A DNA stretch of 20,487 bases from positions 1 to 20,487 of the forward strand of contig CAJUBT010000024.1 in the NCBI GenBank assembly GCA_910584815.1. Direction: 5' to 3'. Origin of the DNA: an uncultured Christensenella sp. (GTDB lineage Bacteria > Bacillota > Clostridia > Christensenellales > UBA1242). The translations under genes and the position numbers were made by a program. The notes under the pieces were generated by a model. The model saw only the letters and a program-made list of their open reading frames with translations, was not told the origin of the DNA and searched no databases. Below, piece after piece: positions 1 to 9,400 of the stretch; positions within the stretch are counted from its first letter, which is position 1, and every line of letters starts with the position of its first letter.

Positions 1-35
1 ATTGGCACTATTACCGTTATTAATGGCTCTTGCAT
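1..35 (-). CDS. Family 2 glycosyltransferase, N-terminal fragment (cut by window edge)
   Basis: Only the first 11 codons and two bases of the twelfth are present. They read MQEPLITVIVP, the start of a GT2 (GT-A fold) glycosyltransferase, where the first beta strand ITVIVP precedes the nucleotide-sugar site. The start is the ATG at 33-35, because a GGAGG ribosome binding site lies at 41-45, five bases upstream of it. An in-frame ATG at 45-47 overlaps that site and is unlikely to be used. The gene lies 35 bases downstream of the stop of the preceding GT2 gene, so it is probably the next member of the same polysaccharide operon. Its visible 5' end is identical, base for base, to that of the preceding gene, which suggests a tandem paralogue. 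The rest of the protein cannot be judged. Confidence 0.75.
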   Translation of the reverse strand, partial: MQEPLITVIVP

Positions 36-55
36 CCTTTCCTCCATATTTTTTA
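1..55. repeat. 55-base perfect direct repeat, copy 1
   Basis: Bases 1-55 are identical to bases 1041-1095. The repeat spans the ribosome binding site and the first codons of two consecutive GT2 genes on the minus strand. Identity breaks at base 56 (G here, A in the other copy). Whether it extends further left cannot be seen. Confidence 0.95.
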
Positions 56-70
56 GAATAAAATGTGTTT

Positions 71-1075
71 TTACTTACTGCTTTTATTTAATTTCAATAA
101 CATTTTTAATGTAATAAACATTTTATGGTAAGCTAAATACGATTTTAATTTTGTTTTAAAATTGGCATTAACCTTACAATAAGCCTTATAGTTTTCTTTA
201 TTATTCCAAGTTTGTATTTCCTTTAAAGTTAGCGATAAATTATGAGTATAGTTATGGCTTATACAATTTAGATAAAAATAGAATTTATGCACTTTAATAT
301 ATTCTTCATAGCCTGTATCTTTTAGCAAATTTTCTAGTTCTAAAACAAATTCTTTTGAATTATTAATTAGGTTTGATTGAGTTCTAACAGAAGAATTTTG
401 CCTTATAAGGTAATAATACAAATATTCATCTACAAAACTTATAATAGGTTTTGAATTTATAATAACTTGCATTAAAAAAATGGCATCTTCCATAAAAGAA
501 ATTTTAGAATTAAATCTGATATGATTTATTGCAGATTTTTTAAATAAAATTCTCCAAATAGAACACATAACATAGTTATAAACTTCTATGCTATTTTCTT
601 TTTGTTCCTTTTTAATTGGTGGAGTTTTTAACAGGTAAGATAAATTGCTGGTTTTACAAAACTCTTCCAAAGCAATCTCTTTTTCATTAAACACTTTATT
701 ATTAATTACTTTTTTAAATCTTGAAAAAACCAAATCTGCATTGGTTTCTAATTGTTTTTGCATCATTTTTTGGTATAAACTTAAGTCTAAATAATCATCA
801 CTATCGGCGAAAGTTATAAAGTCTCCTTTTGCTAAATCTAGTGCCAAATTTCTTGCACTGGAAACACCACCATTTTCCTTGTGTATTACTTTTATTCTCT
901 TATCTTTCTTTGCATATTCATCGCATAGCTTTGCACTATTATCTTTAGAACCATCATCTACTAATATTATTTCTATATTCTTATAGGTTTGGTTTATTAT
1001 GCTTTCTATGCATCTTTCTAAATATTCTTCTACATTATATATTGGCACTATTACCGTTATTAATGGCTCTTGCAT
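71..1075 (-). CDS. Family 2 glycosyltransferase (EpsJ/WcaA-like)
   Basis: A 334-residue cytoplasmic glycosyltransferase of the GT2 family, expected to add one sugar from a nucleotide-sugar donor to a lipid-linked polysaccharide repeat unit. The family signature is clear: PLITVIVPIYNVEEYLERCI near residue 3, then QTYKNIEIILVDDGSKDNS, ENGGVSSARNLAL, and the metal-binding ADSDDYLD near residue 90. The C-terminal third is family-variable and carries no obvious membrane segment. The start used here is the ATG at 1073-1075, because GGAGG at 1081-1085 lies five bases upstream of it; an in-frame ATG at 1085-1087 (four residues longer, MEER) overlaps that ribosome site. It follows the Caps_synth gene after a 138-base spacer and precedes another GT2 gene with an identical start. 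Donor and acceptor sugars cannot be read from the sequence. Confidence 0.9.
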   Translation of the reverse strand: MQEPLITVIVPIYNVEEYLERCIESIINQTYKNIEIILVDDGSKDNSAKLCDEYAKKDKRIKVIHKENGGVSSARNLALDLAKGDFITFADSDDYLDLSLYQKMMQKQLETNADLVFSRFKKVINNKVFNEKEIALEEFCKTSNLSYLLKTPPIKKEQKENSIEVYNYVMCSIWRILFKKSAINHIRFNSKISFMEDAIFLMQVIINSKPIISFVDEYLYYYLIRQNSSVRTQSNLINNSKEFVLELENLLKDTGYEEYIKVHKFYFYLNCISHNYTHNLSLTLKEIQTWNNKENYKAYCKVNANFKTKLKSYLAYHKMFITLKMLLKLNKSSK

Positions 1076-1095
1076 CCTTTCCTCCATATTTTTTA
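1041..1095. repeat. 55-base perfect direct repeat, copy 2
   Basis: Second copy of the sequence at 1-55, covering the ribosome binding site and the first 11-12 codons of the complete GT2 gene. Immediately 5' of this segment in the gene's own orientation the two copies share no obvious similarity. The cause is a local duplication or an unresolved repeat at an assembly edge. Confidence 0.95.
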
Positions 1096-1213
1096 AATTT
1101 AAGATATAGTAAATAACAATTTAACTTATTTTACTAAAATACAAAAAACCAACATATAGTGATTAAATATAATTTCTATATATCTATTTACTTAGAAATT
1201 TTTAAATAAAGCC

Positions 1214-2140
1214 TTAGTGTAAATTTTCAATAAGTTTTTTATAAACAGTACCTTCTTCGCTAGTTTTAGTTTCAGGAAATTTGTAGCTTAATTTAAATAT
1301 GCTACTTGAATTTAAAATTTCTTTTAAATCAACTTCACTTTCCTTTTTAAACAAACTATTAACAAGCAGATATATATTATTATTGTTAACAGGCACGCTT
1401 GCAATTTTATTTTTTATATTTGGCAGTTTAATTTGCATAAGTTTAATACAATAGTCAAGAAATAAATAAGCAATTAAGGTATGATGTGTTTTCCAATACT
1501 CTAAAAAAATGTTTTTTAAATTTAAAAACAACTCATCTCCTTTTGTTCCAGCCATAAAAAAGCCACTCCATTCCCCATTAGAAATGTAGCTATTATTTTT
1601 TACACTTTCTTCGGCTAATTTATTAGAGTAGAAACTATATTTTGAAACTTCATTTATTATAGGCTTAGTTTGATAAATGGTTGCATCTAACCATATGCCA
1701 CCATATTCATATAACAAACTAACCCTAATAATATCGGAAAAATGAGTAAGAGTAATTTCTCCACTTTCAACTTTTTCTAAAATATAATTTGGAAGAGTTA
1801 AGTAGTTACTTAAATTTTGCTTTGTAAGAATTACAATTTCATTACTAGCAAAATTTTGCTTAACTGAATTTATACAAGCTCTTACAAGTTCTGGTGTGTT
1901 TTCATCTATTCCCTGCCACCAAAAAACAAATACTTTACAAGAGGAACTTATAGCTTCTGTTTTAGTGCTATCAACAAGTAAATGCCCATAATTTTTGTTA
2001 ATGTAGTTAACTATTAAATTATGCCTTTTACTTTTAAATTTTTTAGATTTAAACAACTTAATAAATAAACTATCTAAACTATAACTTAAAGCAAACTTAA
2101 AACCAAATTCACTGGTTTGTTTAAAAAAAGAATTTTTCAT
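1214..2140 (-). CDS. Capsular polysaccharide synthesis glycosyltransferase (Caps_synth, GT32-like)
   Basis: A 308-residue protein of the Caps_synth / GT32-like glycosyltransferase type. The diagnostic features are VFVFWWQGIDENTPELVRAC near the N-terminus, the HFSDIIRVSLLYEYGGIWLD block, and the catalytic metal-binding position D152 in GGIWLDATIY. Proteins of this type transfer sugars during capsule or exopolysaccharide assembly on the inner face of the membrane; the specific sugar cannot be predicted. The ATG at 2138-2140 is preferred over the in-frame GTG at 2147-2149. An AGGTG ribosome site lies at 2147-2151, six bases before the ATG, and the GTG is part of it. That site overlaps the TAG stop of the upstream polymerase fusion gene (2150-2152), so the two genes are tightly joined and probably translationally coupled. 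No terminator is evident between it and the downstream GT2 gene. Confidence 0.88.
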   Translation of the reverse strand: MKNSFFKQTSEFGFKFALSYSLDSLFIKLFKSKKFKSKRHNLIVNYINKNYGHLLVDSTKTEAISSSCKVFVFWWQGIDENTPELVRACINSVKQNFASNEIVILTKQNLSNYLTLPNYILEKVESGEITLTHFSDIIRVSLLYEYGGIWLDATIYQTKPIINEVSKYSFYSNKLAEESVKNNSYISNGEWSGFFMAGTKGDELFLNLKNIFLEYWKTHHTLIAYLFLDYCIKLMQIKLPNIKNKIASVPVNNNNIYLLVNSLFKKESEVDLKEILNSSSIFKLSYKFPETKTSEEGTVYKKLIENLH

Positions 2141-2149
2141 AAATTTCAC

Positions 2150-4678
2150 CTAATAAATGCTTTCAATAATTTCACAGGCAGATTTATTATCAAAATTATG
2201 CTGAATAATTTTTTTAGTGGTGTCACTTCTTTTAAATGTTTTAAATTTTAAAATCTCATCTGCCCATTTTTCGTTATCTTCTTCTAAACCAACAAAGGCA
2301 CAATTATCAGTTAAATCGGTTTCCTTTGTAATTGAACTAGATAACACAAGAGGCAACCCACTTGTTTGAGTTTCTACTGCAACAATAGGCAAACCTTCGT
2401 GAATAGATGTCATAACAAAAACATCTGCAGCTTGCATAATTTTATTTACATCGTTTCTTGAACCTAAAATTTTAACTTTATTTTCTAACTTTAATTCTTT
2501 AATTTTTGCAACTATTTGTTCCTCTAAAGGTCCATTACCTATTAAAACTAAAGTTGCAGTTTTATCCTTTTTAGCAACAGCTTTAAAAACTTCTATAAGT
2601 CTAAGTTGATTTTTTTGTTGAGCAAAACGCCCAATGTTTAGCAATACAAATTTACCATTTAAGTTTAATTGTTTGCGATATTCTTCCCTAACTTTTTTGT
2701 TATATTTAAAGTTATCTAAATTAATTGAATTGTTTAACACTAAAACATTATGTTTTTTACAATATCTAGTTCCATACATATATTCACTAGCAGTATTAGA
2801 GCAAGAAACTAATCTATCAGAAAAATTTTTAGCAAGCACAATTCCTAGTTTATCTAAAGCGTTATTTTTATTGTCGTTTCCACCCATATGGGAATGGAAA
2901 ATTACATTTTTTACCTCACCAAAATCTTTTGCAATATACGCATAAATGCCTGTTGTTCTTCTTGTTGCGTTTATATGCATAACATCATAAATTCCGCCAT
3001 TAACAAGTTTAGTAAAATTAAAATACTTAAAAATTTTATTACCTTTTAGATGGTGAATTTTAACATTTTTATTTTTTAATCTCTCTTCCAAAGCCTGCGA
3101 ATAATTATCTTTCCAACCATAAACAACATCAAACTCAAAAGCTTCACTGTTTACATTTTCAATTAAATTTACCATATAATTATCGGTGCCACCAAAGCCT
3201 AAGGTTGCATTATAAAATAGCACTCTTTTTTTAACTTGATTATTTTCTTTAACAATTTCATTTTGAATTAAACCTGCTGCCACAACAAAGAAAATAAAGG
3301 CAATTATTTCGTTATTTAAAGATTCAAACATTGCCATAGAAAAATATGGAACTAATAATACAAGCATAGATAAATACTTTTTCCAATACTTAAACCCTTT
3401 AAAATTGAGAATGCTTAAAACAAAAATTAAATAAAACAACATACCAACTAAACCGTGGTAATATAGCTCTTGAATAAGCATATTATGCGCCATCATTTTA
3501 CCAATTGAAGGAGCATTAATACCTTTACCAAAGAACATTGTTTTAGTAGAAGAACGCCACGCTTTTAAATATATTTTTGCAATTTCTGTTCTGCCAGGGT
3601 CATACCAAATTTCCCCAGCATAAACAGCTGCCCACCACTCATCAGAAAATTTTTTATACTCACTATTTCCGCCAGATTCAGCATTTTCATCTTTAGTTGG
3701 GCCAACATCACTATTCTCCAAAAATTCTGAAATGCTGCTTTGTGGCAAAAGTTTAAGCCTTACTAACATAATTTTTGTTTCTGTTAAACAAATTCCGCAG
3801 CATAAAACAACTGCCATAAACAAACTAATGCCAAGTTTCCAAAAGTTCTTTTTTGCTTTAACTGTATGCATTATGGCAAAAATTACTAAAGCAACGGCTG
3901 CAACTAAATAAAAATTTCTTGATAGCGTTGTAAAACCAAATATAAGAAGAGGAACAAACAATATAAAAAATTCTGGTAATGATATTTTATTTTTATATCT
4001 TAAAAACAATAAGCCTGAAATTGCAACAGCCGCATAAATTGCTAAAGAATTTGGATGGCCATATAGTGCAGCGCTTCTTAAATATTTATAAGTTGAAACA
4101 TATGGCAAAATAGCCTCTAACCTAGCGGAAACATTTCTAAACATTTCAAAAAAACAAGCAATTATTAAACTTATAGAAAAGAATTTTATAAGAAAACTTA
4201 TATTTATTTCCTTTCTACTTTCATATACAACATACATTAAACCATAAATTTTTAAAAGATTTATAAGTCTTGGTAAAGATATTTTATGAATTGGTAAAAC
4301 TATATAAATAAAAAACAAGGCAATTGGTATTAATAGTTTGAAATTTAACTTTTTTTGCCTTTTAATTACTGATATTAAATAAGGTAAACAAGTTATAAAA
4401 CTAACAAATAAACTTACATAAGATGCAAGGGAATGAATGTTTGATTTAAAAAGCAAATTATAGCAATTAAGTATAAGCAATAAACTTAAGTTTTTTTCTA
4501 TATTAAAAAATAATAGTGAGGTTAAACAAATTAAGGCTGCTGAAACATAAGCAAAACTTTCAAAAAAGCAGGCAAGAAAAAGGCTTAAAAAAATTAAGCT
4601 ATATAGTGCAATATCTATAATCTTTCTATATTTTTTTATGGTTAACATAACCTTACTATTTTCTATAGAAGCAAACAT
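2150..4678 (-). CDS. Fusion protein: O-antigen polymerase/ligase (Wzy/WaaL-like) + GT4 glycosyltransferase
   Basis: An 842-residue two-part protein. Residues 1 to about 475 form a polytopic membrane domain with about ten hydrophobic helices, of the O-antigen polymerase/ligase superfamily. A large soluble loop lies before the family signature AHNMLIQELYYHGLVG (H398, N399), where the His belongs to the conserved active region. Residues from about 482 to 842 are a complete GT4 (GT-B fold) glycosyltransferase: KKRVLFYNATLGFGGTDNYM at its start, a KFVLLNIGRFAQQKN donor-domain strand, and the EGLPIVAVE motif (Glu-x7-Glu). The first part would join polysaccharide repeat units outside the membrane and the second would add a sugar inside. 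These are normally separate genes. The frame is continuous across the junction with no sign of an error. The start ATG has no close ribosome site; a GGG lies about 14 bases upstream, so a start at Met11 is possible. Its stop codon overlaps the next gene's ribosome site. Confidence 0.88.
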   Translation of the reverse strand: MFASIENSKVMLTIKKYRKIIDIALYSLIFLSLFLACFFESFAYVSAALICLTSLLFFNIEKNLSLLLILNCYNLLFKSNIHSLASYVSLFVSFITCLPYLISVIKRQKKLNFKLLIPIALFFIYIVLPIHKISLPRLINLLKIYGLMYVVYESRKEINISFLIKFFSISLIIACFFEMFRNVSARLEAILPYVSTYKYLRSAALYGHPNSLAIYAAVAISGLLFLRYKNKISLPEFFILFVPLLIFGFTTLSRNFYLVAAVALVIFAIMHTVKAKKNFWKLGISLFMAVVLCCGICLTETKIMLVRLKLLPQSSISEFLENSDVGPTKDENAESGGNSEYKKFSDEWWAAVYAGEIWYDPGRTEIAKIYLKAWRSSTKTMFFGKGINAPSIGKMMAHNMLIQELYYHGLVGMLFYLIFVLSILNFKGFKYWKKYLSMLVLLVPYFSMAMFESLNNEIIAFIFFVVAAGLIQNEIVKENNQVKKRVLFYNATLGFGGTDNYMVNLIENVNSEAFEFDVVYGWKDNYSQALEERLKNKNVKIHHLKGNKIFKYFNFTKLVNGGIYDVMHINATRRTTGIYAYIAKDFGEVKNVIFHSHMGGNDNKNNALDKLGIVLAKNFSDRLVSCSNTASEYMYGTRYCKKHNVLVLNNSINLDNFKYNKKVREEYRKQLNLNGKFVLLNIGRFAQQKNQLRLIEVFKAVAKKDKTATLVLIGNGPLEEQIVAKIKELKLENKVKILGSRNDVNKIMQAADVFVMTSIHEGLPIVAVETQTSGLPLVLSSSITKETDLTDNCAFVGLEEDNEKWADEILKFKTFKRSDTTKKIIQHNFDNKSACEIIESIY

Positions 4679-4707
4679 TTTTATAAATTTATCCCTTTGT
4701 TAATTTA

Positions 4708-4735
4708 TTTAACAAATTTAGTTACATTTGTTAAA
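4708..4735. promoter_or_regulatory. 10-bp inverted repeat upstream of the polymerase fusion gene
   Basis: Perfect arms TTTAACAAAT (4708-4717) and ATTTGTTAAA (4726-4735) enclose an 8-base loop, 30 bases upstream of the start of the fusion gene. It could be an operator or a leader hairpin. It is all A/T apart from one pair per arm and has no T tract on the minus strand, so it is a poor terminator. Confidence 0.4.
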
Positions 4736-4801
4736 CACTGTTTTTATGAAAATAAAATTTTTAAATGGTTATTAGTAACATAATTTATTTTAAAACCAAA
4801 C

Positions 4802-4819
4802 AAAAAAGATTCCTTTTTT
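4802..4819 (-). terminator. Weak hairpin, possible terminator after the GT2 gene
   Basis: Arms AAAAAAG and CTTTTTT around a 4-base loop, lying about 80 bases downstream of the GT2 stop codon. On the minus strand the stem runs into a T-rich tail. The stem has only one G-C pair, so in DNA this AT-rich it may be chance. If real, the fusion gene would need its own promoter in the 220-base gap. Confidence 0.3.
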
Positions 4820-4898
4820 ATAAAGTTTTTCTTTAATTTTTAATTACTTTTAATTATTTAAATAATCTCTTTTTATTTAAAGTAACAAGTAAACTAAA

Positions 4899-5726
4899 TT
4901 ACTTTTTGTCTCTTAAAAATTTCATAAACAAGGTTTTCTTTAGTTTTTTAGGAACAAGCACGTGCCCAACAAAGCGTATAATTTTTTGTTTGGTGTAAGC
5001 AAAAAAGCCTATTATTTTGTTTTTGTACATAAGTTTTAAAAGACCTTTAACGCTTTTATAATATTTTAAGCCACCTCGGCGTTCGTAACTATCGTAGTTC
5101 ATTCTAGCAAATAATAAAATGTCTTGAATATTATAAAATTTTGCCCCAGCAAGATACATTCTTATGAATAAATAATAATCTTCCGCATAGAACCAAGGCT
5201 TATAGCCCCCTGCTTTTTCAAGAATTTCTCTTTTCATAATAACTGTGCTATGTGCTAAAGGGCACCTTCTTTTCATAAATTCAACAATGTCTTCGTGCTT
5301 TTCTGGGCAACATTTTACACCCGCTAAATTTTCGGGTTCAACAAAAAATTCTTGCAAGCTGCTACCAACAACATCCGTTTCAGGATGCTTTTCAAAATAA
5401 GCCATTTGCTTTTCAAACCTGTCTGGAGCAGAAATATCATCACTATCCATTTTTGCTATGTATTCACAAGTACATTTTTCCCAATTTTTCTCTAAAGCGC
5501 CACCAGTGCCAAGGTTTTCTTCTAACCAAATATTTTCGTAAATGTCGTATTGCTTTTCAAAGCTAATAAGCATTTGTTTTAATTCTTCAGAAACTGGACC
5601 ATCTACTATCATAACAATTTGTTTTGGTTTTAATGTTTGATTATAAACACTTTCCACGGCTGTTTTAACATTCTCTGGAATATCATTTTTATAAACTGAC
5701 ATTAAAACTGAAATATCTTTATTCAT
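4899..5726 (-). CDS. Family 2 glycosyltransferase (AmsE-like), first gene of the polysaccharide cluster
   Basis: A 275-residue GT2 glycosyltransferase predicted to add a sugar to a growing exopolysaccharide unit in the cytoplasm. It opens with ISVLMSVYKND, continues with SVYNQTLKPKQIVMIVDGPV and ENLGTGGALEKNWEKC, and has the metal-binding KMDSDDISAPDRFEKQ near residue 95. LAHSTVIMKREIL and WFYAEDYYLFIRM follow, a pattern typical of the AmsE/amylovoran-type subgroup. The basic C-terminus may rest on the membrane. The start is well supported by AGGAGAGGG a few bases upstream of the ATG. It is the first gene of the leftward cluster and is separated from the polymerase fusion by 220 bases holding two weak inverted repeats, so the two may be transcribed separately. 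Transcription probably begins in the 755-base divergent region to its right. Confidence 0.9.
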   Translation of the reverse strand: MNKDISVLMSVYKNDIPENVKTAVESVYNQTLKPKQIVMIVDGPVSEELKQMLISFEKQYDIYENIWLEENLGTGGALEKNWEKCTCEYIAKMDSDDISAPDRFEKQMAYFEKHPETDVVGSSLQEFFVEPENLAGVKCCPEKHEDIVEFMKRRCPLAHSTVIMKREILEKAGGYKPWFYAEDYYLFIRMYLAGAKFYNIQDILLFARMNYDSYERRGGLKYYKSVKGLLKLMYKNKIIGFFAYTKQKIIRFVGHVLVPKKLKKTLFMKFLRDKK

Positions 5727-5772
5727 ATATCCCTCTCCTAAAAGAAAATTACTTAGAATTAAATTAAGTGCT

Positions 5773-5792
5773 AACTTAAACTATTTTAAGTT
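5773..5792. promoter_or_regulatory. 8-bp leader hairpin upstream of the GT2 gene
   Basis: Arms AACTTAAA (5773-5780) and TTTAAGTT (5785-5792) with a CTAT loop, 47 bases upstream of the GT2 start and inside its presumed 5' leader. On the plus strand it is followed by a T run, but no plus-strand gene precedes it. It may act as an attenuator or be chance. Confidence 0.3.
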
Positions 5793-5951
5793 TTTTTGCA
5801 AAAAATTCTGTAAAAAAATTAAACAACCTTATTTAAAATTAACAAGGTAAGCATTACAAAAAATGGAATTTGTTTTTAATAATTTTATAAAATTAAATTT
5901 AAAATTTAAAAAAACAAATATGTAAAAATACAACTTATTTACATAGATTGA

Positions 5952-5980
5952 ATTTTACCCCAAAAAAATAAATAGTACAA
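5952..5980 (-). promoter_or_regulatory. Candidate promoter for the polysaccharide cluster
   Basis: Reading the minus strand, TTGTAC (5975-5980) and TAAAAT (5952-5957) are separated by 17 bases. This would give a leader of about 220 bases before the GT2 gene. The match is only moderate and such pairs arise by chance in DNA this AT-rich. Confidence 0.3.
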
Positions 5981-6338
5981 ATTTTAGCATAATATAATTA
6001 ACATATATGTTTAAACAAAAAAATTACAGAATACACTTAAAAACAAACAATAAACATATTATTAAATAATATTAAAATGTTACCACATAAACCTTTAACT
6101 TGCAAATACTTTGGAATAAATAAACCACTATTTAGTTAATTTATTTCCTTTTTTTAACGTATGTTTTTAAAAATTAAAATAAATTAAACTTGTTTTATTT
6201 TTTTAAATTTAAACACAAAAAATTTAAAATTATTTTTAACTCAAACTAAAGCAATTTTCTATACATATCTTTCTACAAAATTTACAATAAAATAATTAAA
6301 ATCATTGTGAATTTTAAGTAAAACTAAACAGTAACTAA

Positions 6339-6368
6339 TTGACAATTTAAAGTTAAAATTGCTATAAT
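6339..6368 (+). promoter_or_regulatory. Consensus promoter of the M60 peptidase gene
   Basis: A perfect TTGACA (6339-6344) and a perfect TATAAT (6363-6368) are spaced by 18 bases, with TG one base before the -10 box (extended -10). Transcription should begin near 6375, giving a leader of about 105 bases before the ATG. The ribosome site AAAGGAG is at 6464-6470. Confidence 0.85.
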
Positions 6369-6481
6369 TACAATGTATATGCTCATAAGTAAAATTAACA
6401 AAAAACAAAAAAATAAACTAAGCCAACCTAAGAAAAACTAAAGCAAATTTTAACCATATTCTTAAAGGAGACTTAAAAAAT

Positions 6482-9400
6482 ATGCAAACTTCTAAAACTG
6501 CAGAAAGAAAGGATAAAATAAATAAAAACGGGAACCATTCATCAAGTTTTTCAAACTTTATTAAAAAACTTAAATCTAAAAAATTTATTGTTGGATTGGT
6601 TGCCACCTTACTGCTTATAACAATGATGACCTCTGTTTATGTTGGGCTAGATAAAGCCATTAAATTAATAGCACAAAGGAACGACCAATTAATGTTAGAA
6701 GCAAAGCAAACTTATAATGTTGAAGACCATAAAACCACAACTATGGTTGGTTATTCTGCTGAAGAGTTAGGAACAGTAAAAAGAAATGTTCCAACAACCA
6801 CACAAGATGAAGGCTTACCTTCTGGCTATCCAAAATACGGTTACACTCTTTCTAGTGTTTTAGGTACTACTGAAGAAAAAAAGAAAATGAGAGATGCCCT
6901 TATTGCCGAATCTTCCTATTTGGCTGCCACAGGAACATCTCATAATAGTGGAAATCCTGAAGAAAAAAGCAGATATACTTGGATTGATAAAAATGGTTAT
7001 TTATATAAAGGCACTACCGCTAAACCAGAAAAAAGTTTAGATAAAAACGATAGTCATAGGAAATTATATAAACACACCGCCTCTGTTGGACTTTATATGG
7101 GTGATGTTGCAGACAATGAAGTTGGAGTTGTAAAACAAGTTACTATGCGCCCTCGTGGTTATAGTGGTTATGGAGTTACAGGATTATATGCCCCTGCTGG
7201 AGAGGTTATTAAAGTAACAATACCAGAAGCTGATATGAATGCAACTGGTGGGTTAACTTTCCATATAGGGCAAGCATTATATAATGGTCAGGCAAACAAC
7301 ATTTGGACAGAGAAAAACCAAATGCAAAGAATTCCTGTATTACTTAACACTTTAACTTTAAGTAAAAACACAACAACTTACGATGAAAATACAAAATCTT
7401 ACACTGGATATATAGGTTCTTTTATAGGTGGACCAATTTACATTAGAAACGCAAATGTTACCTATACTGCAGTAATTTCTGGGGCAGTTAACTACCCTCA
7501 TTTCATTTTGGGCTACACAACAAAAGTAGAATATGAACAATATTTAAAATCTTCCGCCCCTTATTTTGACCTAGAAGTTTGGAGTTACGGCGTTTTACAT
7601 TCTGGACCTAAGCTTTATGCAAAATCATTTTCGTATGAAGACCTTTACAAAGCTGCTGTTTTATGGGAAAAAGTTTCCAGCGTTACCACAACAGGTTCTT
7701 CTCAAGGAATTGTTTTCTTGTACGACCCTTTTGTAGCAGCAGGTGGTGCTGTTGCTTTCCCAGGCAGGCGTTCAGTTAATTGCCCTGCTGGATGGATGGC
7801 AAACTCACTTAACTATAATGGTATAGTAAACTCTGGCGGTTGGGGAAATTTCCACGAATATCACCACAACTTCCAAGGTTTTGGAGTTGGTGCTGGCGGA
7901 GAAGTTACAAACAATGCAATGACACTTGTTTCCTATGCACTATTTACCAAAATCTCCGCTAACAGAGGGGTTGGTAGTTATGGGGCACAAGGGTTAGGTG
8001 GTTGGAACTCTTACACAAGTGCAACCTGGGCTTTAGACCAAGCTTTAAGAATAAAAAATAATGGCGCAAGCAATGGCCCTAGAGGGCTAGCAATATACGC
8101 CACATTATTACACAACTTTGGTGCAGACAATTTTATTCAATCGAAAGTAAGACAACGCACTGGCAGTTATGGTGAAAACTACACTGGCTACTTAAGGGCT
8201 TGGCAAGAAACCACTCATAATGATATGACTTATTTTTGGAGAAATATTTTAACAGGAAGTTATGTAGACAGCACATCTGGCAATAACATTGGGTATGGCA
8301 TTACAGATAGCGTAGTTAACACTTATAAAAACGAAGCATATCCACTATTCGTTCCTGTTTCCTGTTTATATCAAACTGGAAGAAGTTATACCTACGATGG
8401 TATTAAAAAAGACTTTAAAACAATGCAACCTTATGTTATTAATTATGGCGAAAACTTTACCCTTGATTTAAGACGCTACACACTTGGTAATGGCAATATG
8501 TATGAAAGCGGGAGCGTTGTTCTACCAAACGACTTTACCCATACGATAAAAGCAACGCCTACTTGTGAATATGGCAAAATTGTAGAAACCAGCACAGAAG
8601 GTGTTTATACTTATATTCCAGACCCAAATCATCTTTCTTCTGGCGAAATAAGAGTAACCCTTCAGTTACACAAAACTGCCGATTTTGCAAATGACAGCAA
8701 CTTTGGAAACAGAAATATAGAAGATGTAGAACTTATACTAGAACTTCAACAAAGCCACGAAATGACAAAAAGCACTCTTATAAGAACAACCTATACTTAT
8801 AATGGAGGGAACCCTTACACTGATGCTGTAACCGCTTTTGAAAGTAACTATAATGGCTATACCTCAAAAGAAGAAAAAGACAATGTTAACAAAACCCAAA
8901 ACTGTAACTCTGATATTTGGTACACAAATCAGGCAGGGGATGAAGTTCCTGAAAATAGTGTTGTTGAACTTAAAGGCAAAATGCATATAGATGAAACTGC
9001 AAAATATAGAATTTCTATACGTGGTAGATGGAATGTTGCTTTGTTTGTTTCTCTAGATGGCAAAAATTACGAAAAAGCTGCAAGTTACACTCAACCCACC
9101 TCTCAAGCAAATTATAATTTCCCTAACACTGTTGGCACTTATAAAGATTATGAACTAACTGCTGGTTCTTGGCTATATTTCAAAGCAGTTATGATAACAA
9201 GCCAAGTTAGTAGTCGTACTTGTTTTATGGGCGTTGGTTGGGGTAAATTTACACCAGAACAAGGCACAATTAATGAAGATACTGGGCTTGTAGAAAACTG
9301 GGCACCAGAAAGCGTAAGCGTTAGTTATGCTACTGCATATAGAGATAACTACGAATTTACTAATACAGAATTTGAACCCGATTATTTTTATGTTAGAAAT

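Larger units (their letters stand above)
5727..6481. other. 755-base divergent intergenic region
   Basis: This region lies between the start of the leftward polysaccharide cluster and the start of the rightward M60 peptidase gene. No reading frame in it looks coding. It holds a strong plus-strand promoter at 6339-6368, a candidate minus-strand promoter at 5952-5980, and a leader hairpin at 5773-5792. The rest is A/T-rich with nothing recognised. Confidence 0.7.

Noticed and set aside
1076..1087. Start of the GT2 gene at the upstream ATG giving MEERMQEP
   Set aside because: That ATG overlaps the GGAGG ribosome site that correctly precedes the ATG at 1075.
2634..2945. Plus-strand open frame of 103 codons
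   Set aside because: It lies wholly inside the GT4 part of the polymerase fusion on the other strand, whose family motifs are clear; it has no ribosome site or motif.
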